Shown here: positions 38,542 through 38,570 of the stretch, in pieces | Layout of the letters: every line of letters starts with the position of its first letter | Numbering within the stretch: the first letter of the stretch is position 1 | IMG/VR virus record: IMGVR_UViG_3300042691_007191 | Coordinates: 1 to 38,570 of that record | DNA: 38,570 nt | DNA from: a virus | Direction: 5' to 3' (one strand) | Notes under the pieces: generated by a model | Databases searched by the model: none | What the model was told of the DNA's origin: nothing | Seen by the model: only the letters and a program-made list of their open reading frames with translations | Program-made: the position numbers and the translations under genes

Positions 38542-38570
38542 TTGATACTCCTTAAAAATCAAAGTGGGGG

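Noticed and set aside
1-38570. tRNA or rRNA genes
   Set aside because: No cloverleaf with conserved T-loop and anticodon arms was spotted on either strand by eye; a tRNA scan would be decisive.
1-38570. Lysogeny genes
   Set aside because: No integrase, excisionase, repressor or attachment site was recognised; the Leu762 polymerase alone does not establish a temperate lifestyle.

Overview
The window is part of the genome of a tailed double-stranded DNA phage (Caudoviricetes), most likely short-tailed (podovirus-like) and infecting an aquatic, probably Gram-negative bacterium. The case rests on a compact DNA replication module, a long run of virion, tail and lysis genes, dense 1-4 base gene overlaps, small families familiar from uncultured freshwater and marine phages (DUF6321, DUF5872, DUF5856 and DUF6682-like), and no host gene. 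No integrase, repressor, terminase, portal or major capsid gene is visible; the packaging and head genes presumably lie beyond the right edge. Host and lifestyle cannot be fixed from sequence alone.

Left part (1-10397, all + strand): two small membrane proteins (the first cut by the window edge), a small helical protein, a family A DNA polymerase, a Cas4/RecB-like nuclease with an Fe-S type cysteine set, a VRR-NUC nuclease, a zinc-finger peptide, an HNH-like protein, an unknown protein, an SNF2-type helicase, a coiled-coil protein, a probable ssDNA-binding protein with an acidic tail, a hairpin-rich non-coding gap, an unknown small protein and a 978-residue primase-helicase. Together these supply polymerase, primase, two helicases, nucleases and an SSB. 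The content resembles the DNA polymerase / VRR-NUC / SNF2 / VapE-type module of many other phages.

Centre (10398-10610): the two transcription units converge on a GC-rich terminator hairpin, with an unlisted 40-codon gene on the - strand just beside it.

Right part (10478-38541, all - strand, transcribed right to left): a repeat plus PKD-like virion protein, head-tail connector/adaptor proteins, a fibre region containing four paralogous glycine-rich adhesins, a fibre assembly chaperone, a lysis cassette (one-TM protein, GTA-type holin, M15 endolysin), a large stabilisation/tail protein, a GNAT protein, two internal virion proteins, and a 2835-residue polyvalent ejection protein. The unit ends with a metallopeptidase-like protein and four small basic or coiled-coil proteins.

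The most striking part is the giant gene (11873-20380). It strings together an HTH segment, an L,D-transpeptidase (YkuD) domain, a HExxxH metallopeptidase-like module and an ADP-ribosyltransferase-like (ART-PolyVal) domain before an LPD38-type C-terminus. Two small complete genes lie inside it in a second reading frame, each with a perfect AAAGGAG site six bases before its ATG. One of them (MPFKSEAQ...) looks like a known free-standing phage protein family. This looks like genes overprinted within, or swallowed by, a polyvalent virion protein.
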